Shown in pieces: positions 19,571 to 22,450 of a DNA stretch of 22,450 bases; the first letter of the stretch is position 1, and each line of letters opens with the position of its first letter. The translations under genes were made by a program, and so were the position numbers. The notes beneath the pieces were generated by a model, which saw only the letters and a list, made by a program, of their open reading frames with translations, was not told where the DNA came from and did no database searches. Source of the DNA: a virus; the IMG/VR virus record IMGVR_UViG_3300037094_000021, positions 1-22,450 of that record. One strand, 5' to 3'.

Positions 19571-19966
19571 TTATGCTGCGTTGAAAACTACGATCATGCT
19601 CGGGAATGGTGCGCTATTAGCCGCCCCGCCAAACTTGAGCCTTCCTTTGACGAATCGGATCTCTGCCGCATGAGGCAGGACGATCTCGTGAAACCAGCGA
19701 GTGTCGGTGCGGGCAGGAATCAGGAACACGGCAAGGTCGGCTTCCTGTGCTCGTTCCAAGAATGGCCGCAAGTGTGGGCCGTAGGGCGGATTGCAGAAGA
19801 CTCGCTTGCCGCGCCACTCGACGAACAGCGGAGCCGTTCCATCGATCTCCCCCCCCAGCGGACATGGGTCAAAGTCGAATCCAAACTCGGCGTCGAGCGC
19901 GGCGTAAACGTCCACCGGCGTGGCCCACTCTTCACTGGCCGAACTGAAATAGACAGCAGGATTCAC
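19571..19966 (-). CDS. Phage DNA N6-adenine methyltransferase, Dam family (131 aa)
   Basis: Starts at GTG 19966, overlapping the preceding stop as GTGA, with a GGGGGTGA ribosome-binding site. It has SSASEEWATPVDVYAALDAE, DFDPCPLGG, and the catalytic NPPY (59-62) in VFCNPPYGPHLRPF. FLIPARTDTRWFHEIVLP follows, then IRFVKGRLKFGGAANSAPFP. These are the ordered motifs of the phage N-6-adenine methyltransferase family (PF05869 type). The length is at the short end of the family. Adenine methylation would protect the phage DNA from restriction or time replication. Nearby cytosine-methylase debris suggests this locus exchanges modification genes. Confidence 0.9.
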   Translation of the reverse strand: MNPAVYFSSASEEWATPVDVYAALDAEFGFDFDPCPLGGEIDGTAPLFVEWRGKRVFCNPPYGPHLRPFLERAQEADLAVFLIPARTDTRWFHEIVLPHAAEIRFVKGRLKFGGAANSAPFPSMIVVFNAA

Positions 19967-20328
19967 GCCGTCACCCCCGCGAAGTACTTGCTCACCCACA
20001 CCGCGTGCAGGTTTCCGTTTTTGTGCCCGATCTGCGAGCGCACACAGCGGTCGGTCCGCGCCAGAATGCCCATCACTGCAGCGCGCTTCATGGCCGGCCC
20101 GATGGCTGCCAGGTTGTGAGTGCTTGGCGGGTCGGGCAGCGCCTCGATCTCGGCCAGTACATCGTCGCTGGTGATCTCTGGCTTCTTGCGCGCCGCGGCC
20201 AGCACACAGCCGTCGAAGGTGTGGCGCCACCGGCAGTCGGCGTTCTCGTCGGCCTGCCGCATCCCGTCGGCGATGCGCTCCTGGGTTGCCGGGGCGAGGC
20301 GTTGTGAGTAATCAAGATGCAGTTGCAT
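19963..20328 (-). CDS. Conserved hypothetical phage protein (121 aa)
   Basis: ATG 20328 follows GGAGGGCATCCC. It contains EITSDDVLAEIEALPDPPST then AIGPAMKRAAVMGILARTDR, and VRSQIGHKNGNLHAVWVSKY. I recognise a pattern common in phage accessory genes next to methylase or replication genes: helix with A-D-D-V-W-A, then P-P...R-A-L-G-x-V-M-R-R-A, then a short strand R-x...H...V-W-x-S. No function known. It may be a winged-helix DNA-binding protein. It overlaps Dam and HNH genes at both ends. Confidence 0.6.
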   Translation of the reverse strand: MQLHLDYSQRLAPATQERIADGMRQADENADCRWRHTFDGCVLAAARKKPEITSDDVLAEIEALPDPPSTHNLAAIGPAMKRAAVMGILARTDRCVRSQIGHKNGNLHAVWVSKYFAGVTA

Positions 20329-20809
20329 GGGATGCCCTCCGTTTCGCGTAGAACCTCTCGAAGTTGATTGCCTTGCAGGCGCGACACTGAACGCGCGGAC
20401 TGGTGGAGTACTTGTTAGCCTTATTCACCCAAAGATAGAGATTGTCGCCAGTCAATTCGTGGCCGTTGGCGCAGTGCGCCGGGATGGTTGTCTCTCTCGG
20501 GGCTCTTCTTCCTCGATCCCATGCGTCCTGGATATTTGAGGAGTGGTCGCCTTCGTATAGGTGCGATGGGTTCACGCATTTTCTGTTGTCACATGTGTGG
20601 CAAACTAGACCGTTAGGCTCGCGCCCGTTCGCAATCCACCAAGACGCCCGATGCGCATGGAGGTGGAAACTGTCGAAGCACACCGCCCCATAGCCGACCG
20701 ATATAGGCCCCGTCCACTCCCAGCAGTCGCCTTGCGGACCCAGCCCGGGTGTACGGTCAACACGGGGCCAGAAATGCAGAGATAGTTCGTTGACTGTAAT
20801 GTTGCTCAC
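20312..20809 (-). CDS. HNH endonuclease with C-terminal zinc site (165 aa)
   Basis: GTG 20809 overlaps the preceding stop as GTGA and follows GGCGGAGGGAACC. The HNH_3-type core runs CWEWTGPISVGYG (29-41), HRASWWIANG (53-62), VCHTCDNRKCVNPSHL (69-84) and NIQDAWDRGR (92-101). The C-terminus adds HCANGHELTGDNLYL (112-126) and CRACKAINFERFYAK (142-156), a second C/H cluster seen in many such phage proteins. It is probably a homing-type or accessory nuclease. It overlaps the next gene by 17 bases, so it is part of a coupled string. Confidence 0.85.
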   Translation of the reverse strand: MSNITVNELSLHFWPRVDRTPGLGPQGDCWEWTGPISVGYGAVCFDSFHLHAHRASWWIANGREPNGLVCHTCDNRKCVNPSHLYEGDHSSNIQDAWDRGRRAPRETTIPAHCANGHELTGDNLYLWVNKANKYSTSPRVQCRACKAINFERFYAKRRASHATAS

Positions 20810-21000
20810 GGTTCCCTCCGCCACCAGGTCGAGACCATCACGGTCCCGGCGCGTCTCTCTTCGCAGTGGTCGCCCTCGTGTCCCTGGGGCCGGGTGCAGC
20901 TCTTGAATGGCCACTCCCACTGCCGGTGCAGGCACATCTTGTAACTCGGCTTCGCGGGCGCTTCCGACCATTGTGTCGATCTGCTGGTGTTATTGCCCAT
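20806..21000 (-). CDS. Small Cys/His protein (64 aa)
   Basis: ATG 21000 overlaps the preceding gene by 11 bases, with GGGGGTGA as ribosome-binding site. Contains CLHRQWEWPFKSC then RPQGHEGDHCEE. The C(x5)GHEGDHC shape is like the DHAGRH segment of the small protein at 9544-9744 and suggests a small zinc site. Function unknown. Confidence 0.5.
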   Translation of the reverse strand: MGNNTSRSTQWSEAPAKPSYKMCLHRQWEWPFKSCTRPQGHEGDHCEERRAGTVMVSTWWRREP

Positions 21001-21205
21001 CGCTCACCCCCAGCAACTCCATCGTCGGTTCAGGTTCGATCAGCGGCAGACCTTCCGGGTGCTCGCAGTCGTTGTGCTCAGGCCCGCGCCGTCCGAAGTG
21101 CCAGCGGTCATGGCGCCGGATCGGAAGCGCGCAGCCCGTGCACACCCGCTTCGGTCCTGTGCGCGGCCACGGCTGGCCGCAGGTTGGGCAAGTCTTGTCG
21201 CTCAC
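20990..21205 (-). CDS. Zinc-ribbon protein (71 aa)
   Basis: GTG 21205 overlaps the preceding stop (GTGA) and follows CCGGAGGCGAA. MSDKTCPTCGQPW (CPTC, 6-9) and VCTGCALPI (CTGC, 22-25) form a four-cysteine ribbon; HDRWHFGRRGPEHNDCEHPE follows with further His and Cys. A small treble-clef-like fold, common in phage accessory regions. Function unknown. Confidence 0.6.
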   Translation of the reverse strand: MSDKTCPTCGQPWPRTGPKRVCTGCALPIRRHDRWHFGRRGPEHNDCEHPEGLPLIEPEPTMELLGVSDGQ

Positions 21206-21366
21206 TTCGCCTCCGGGTGTTGGCTCTGATCGAGCCAGTTGGTGGGGTGATCCCAGTTCAGGTTGTCCCAGGTGCCGTCGAAGTTGCAGCCGGCAACCCA
21301 GAGCAGGCCGATGAACAGTGCGCCGACAAACAGGAACGCTGCCATATTGCGGAAGAAGTCCTTCAT
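21202..21366 (-). CDS. Small lipoprotein (54 aa)
   Basis: ATG 21366 follows GAGAGGG and overlaps the preceding stop as ATGA. MKDFFRNMAAFLFVGALFIG then LLWVAGC gives a lipobox V-A-G-C with Cys27. The mature part is about 28 residues (NFDGTWDNLNWDHPTNWLDQ). Rz1-like spanins and superinfection-exclusion lipoproteins are built this way, but with no partner gene the role is open. Confidence 0.6.
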   Translation of the reverse strand: MKDFFRNMAAFLFVGALFIGLLWVAGCNFDGTWDNLNWDHPTNWLDQSQHPEAK

Positions 21367-21539
21367 GCCGCGGCCCTCTCTTTTTGCCCGTCCCGCTGAA
21401 TCGCGCGAACCATCAGCGCGGCCTGCGTGGGCGTGAATTGCGTGTGGCTGGGCCATGCGCGCTGCACACGGTCGAGAATCTCCAGCTCGCCCAGGTGCGT
21501 TTTCTCTTGGACCTCTTCAACCAAATCGAACAGGGTCAT
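21363..21539 (-). CDS. Small helical protein (58 aa)
   Basis: MTLFDLVEEVQEKTHLGELE then ILDRVQRAWPSHTQFTPTQA and a basic end. ATG 21539 overlaps the methylase-remnant stop as ATGA; the lipoprotein start overlaps its own stop as ATGA. The purine-rich GGAAGGA lies at a long but possible spacing. No family recognised. Confidence 0.5.
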   Translation of the reverse strand: MTLFDLVEEVQEKTHLGELEILDRVQRAWPSHTQFTPTQAALMVRAIQRDGQKERAAA

Positions 21540-21876
21540 GCGGTCACCGATCCTTCCGTGTCGAGGTACGCTTCGATGAAGGCGCGCGCCGTTTCAACGT
21601 TGATTGCATCGCCGTAACCGCGCAACTTGACCACTCGGGCGGGATACCCATAAGCCAGAGGGAATGTTCCGGGCTTAACTGGCCTCCACTTTCCATCCCT
21701 GCATCCGATCCAGTCAGCATCTCGCCAGAAGCCGTTAACCGCCCCGTCACGTCGTGGGCCTGCGGCGTGGACCACGCCGCCATCAGAACCGCATCCGCCA
21801 GATTGACCTGGTGACCCTGCTCCTTCCGCATTGCCGCCTTCTCGGGGTCCGTGTAATTCCGAACAGAACCACCTTG
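21536..21876 (-). pseudogene. DNA cytosine methyltransferase 3' remnant, two frames
   Basis: Two frames overlap here and both look like methylase C-termini. One ends at 21536 and reads [40 protein letters not shown] and [18 protein letters not shown], the C-terminal motif of phage C5-methyltransferases (P-G-x-F-P-L-A-x-G-x-P-A-R-V-x-x-L-R-x-Y-G-N-A-I). The other ends at 21544 and reads [39 protein letters not shown] and [20 protein letters not shown], the ending of a second group of phage methylases. No catalytic P-C motif or SAM-binding part is present, so neither is a working enzyme. The first frame is coupled to the next gene by an ATGA overlap. Confidence 0.6.
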
Positions 21877-21914
21877 TCGCCATTCTTTGCTTCACGTCCG
21901 TTTGCGTAGTGCAT
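21783..21914 (-). pseudogene. Chimeric short frame: start of a [16 protein letters not shown] gene joined to methylase DNA
   Basis: ATG 21914 follows AAAAGGTGAGAAT. The first 16 residues, [16 protein letters not shown], match the gene at 12185-12496, then the sequence changes to [16 protein letters not shown] and stops after 43 codons. The first 48 bases are nearly identical to that gene, after which the similarity ends abruptly. The rest is methylase DNA read out of frame. Confidence 0.65.
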
Positions 21915-21943
21915 ATTCTCACCTTTTCTCTCCCCTCAGGGAG

Positions 21944-22087
21944 TCAAGTACGTAATTCCCTAAGTTTGACTAAGTTATTCAACGCGCTAAGTGGCGTGCG
22001 GCCTTGTGCCTGAACGTCAAATGTCATACACTTAGCGATAAACCACTTACCACTGTCCCGCTTAATGGTTATGCGTAAATCTATCAT
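21944..22087 (-). CDS. HicB-like small protein (47 aa)
   Basis: ATG 22087 overlaps the preceding stop as ATGA and follows AAGGAGAAGATGCA. MIDLRITIKRDSGKWFIAKC then MTFDVQAQGRTPLSALNNLV matches the HicB N-terminal domain: G-x-W-x-x-A-x-C/x...D-V-x-x-Q-G-x-T-x-x-x-A-L-x-N-L. It lacks the C-terminal DNA-binding part (about 30-60 more residues) and no HicA-like toxin gene is adjacent. Possibly a free-standing antitoxin-fold protein or a regulatory remnant. Confidence 0.6.
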   Translation of the reverse strand: MIDLRITIKRDSGKWFIAKCMTFDVQAQGRTPLSALNNLVKLRELRT

Positions 22088-22450
22088 TGCATCTTCTCCT
22101 TCTTTGCTCGCTCCGAAGGTAGGACGAACCTCTCAGGCCGCTCTTCTTGGTAAAGCCGCGCCGCTACGGTAGAGGTAATCGGCGCCCGGGTCGGGTCCGG
22201 GTCCTTGATAAGCCAGAACGTGGCGCGAACGTTGTTTAACCGGCCGTTGTTGGACGAAGCCTTGCGAAACCCAGCTCTGTCCAGGGCGATGCCCAAGGCG
22301 CGAAGAGAAGTACGCTTTCGCTCCTCCGGGTCGTAGAGTTGCAACAAATCCTCCGGGGTATAGATCGCGTACGCCTCGGCGCGATGCGAGCCGCTAAACT
22401 TCGGAGCGTCTTGTCTTACCAGATACTTGTCAGGGTCCAGCTTAACTGCC
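22084..22450 (-). CDS. C-terminal part of a probable replication protein (cut by window edge)
   Basis: About 121 residues remain; the gene continues beyond the right edge, with no stop in frame. It reads AVKLDPDKYLVRQDAPKFSG, AYAIYTPEDLLQLYDPEERK and RTSLRALGIALDRAGFRKAS, then TFWLIKDPDPTRAPITSTVA. The L-G-x-A-L-x-x-A-G-F-x-K segment followed by a strand ending in F/Y-W-x-x resembles the winged-helix end of VapE-type and phage primase/helicase proteins. The position at the head of the accessory genes fits a replication module. I cannot see the catalytic part, so the name is tentative. Confidence 0.4.
   Translation of the reverse strand, partial: AVKLDPDKYLVRQDAPKFSGSHRAEAYAIYTPEDLLQLYDPEERKRTSLRALGIALDRAGFRKASSNNGRLNNVRATFWLIKDPDPTRAPITSTVAARLYQEERPERFVLPSERAKKEKMQ

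Noticed and set aside
1-22450. CRISPR arrays, tRNA genes, insertion sequences, integrase or att sites
   Set aside because: No regularly spaced repeats, no cloverleaf recognised by eye, no transposase or integrase frame in the window.

Overview
The window is a block of tailed-phage (siphovirus-type) genome, either a prophage or an assembled phage. Every gene I can support is on the minus strand, so transcription runs from high to low coordinates. The DNA is GC-rich. Both Sec-exported proteins in the packaging module have cleavage regions ending in A-Q (SLPAQ, SAFGQ) and Ser/Thr-rich beta-type bodies. In my reading this is typical of Acidobacteriota (Terriglobia) proteins and their prophages, so an acidobacterial host is my best guess. 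Nothing here proves it, and there is no integrase, att site or host flank in view.

Right end, 22450 to about 17888, accessory and replication-side genes in transcription order: the C-terminus of a probable replication protein; a 47-residue HicB-like protein; a scrambled remnant where the start of a small phage gene is joined to the 3' end of a DNA cytosine methyltransferase; a 58-residue protein; a 54-residue lipoprotein; two small Cys/His proteins; an HNH endonuclease; an unassigned conserved protein; a phage-type N6-adenine methyltransferase; a MazG-like protein; and two unknowns. Most are joined by ATGA or GTGA stop-start overlaps. A candidate promoter inside an inverted repeat lies at 17842-17886 and may start the next transcription unit.

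Middle, 17754 to 12185: a small unknown, an AP2-HNH endonuclease, a zinc-binding protein, a truncated ParB-like domain overlapped by an HNH/zinc-ribbon protein, then the packaging module. The packaging module has TerS (DUF5681-like) between two exported proteins, a small membrane/coiled-coil protein and TerL.

Left half, 12140 to 1, virion genes in classical order: portal, MuF, a small zinc-type protein, an XkdF-like protease joined to a scaffold-like tail, the major capsid protein with an inserted beta domain, head-tail connector, gp10-like protein, tail terminator, tail tube, tail chaperones, tape measure, DUF2460 and DUF2163. The last three follow the order of the Rhodobacter gene transfer agent tail tip.

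The strongest unusual features are four. A perfect A_AAA_AAA slippery run five codons before the portal stop leads into a MuF frame that has no usable start codon, which implies a 747-residue portal-MuF fusion made by -1 slippage. A more conventional G-to-GT chaperone frameshift lies downstream. A repeated hairpin-CTTTTC-ribosome-binding-site module occurs three times. The methyltransferase remnant reads as two different methylase-like C-termini in two overlapping frames. Many start codons were reassigned from the first possible codon to one placed after a clear Shine-Dalgarno sequence.
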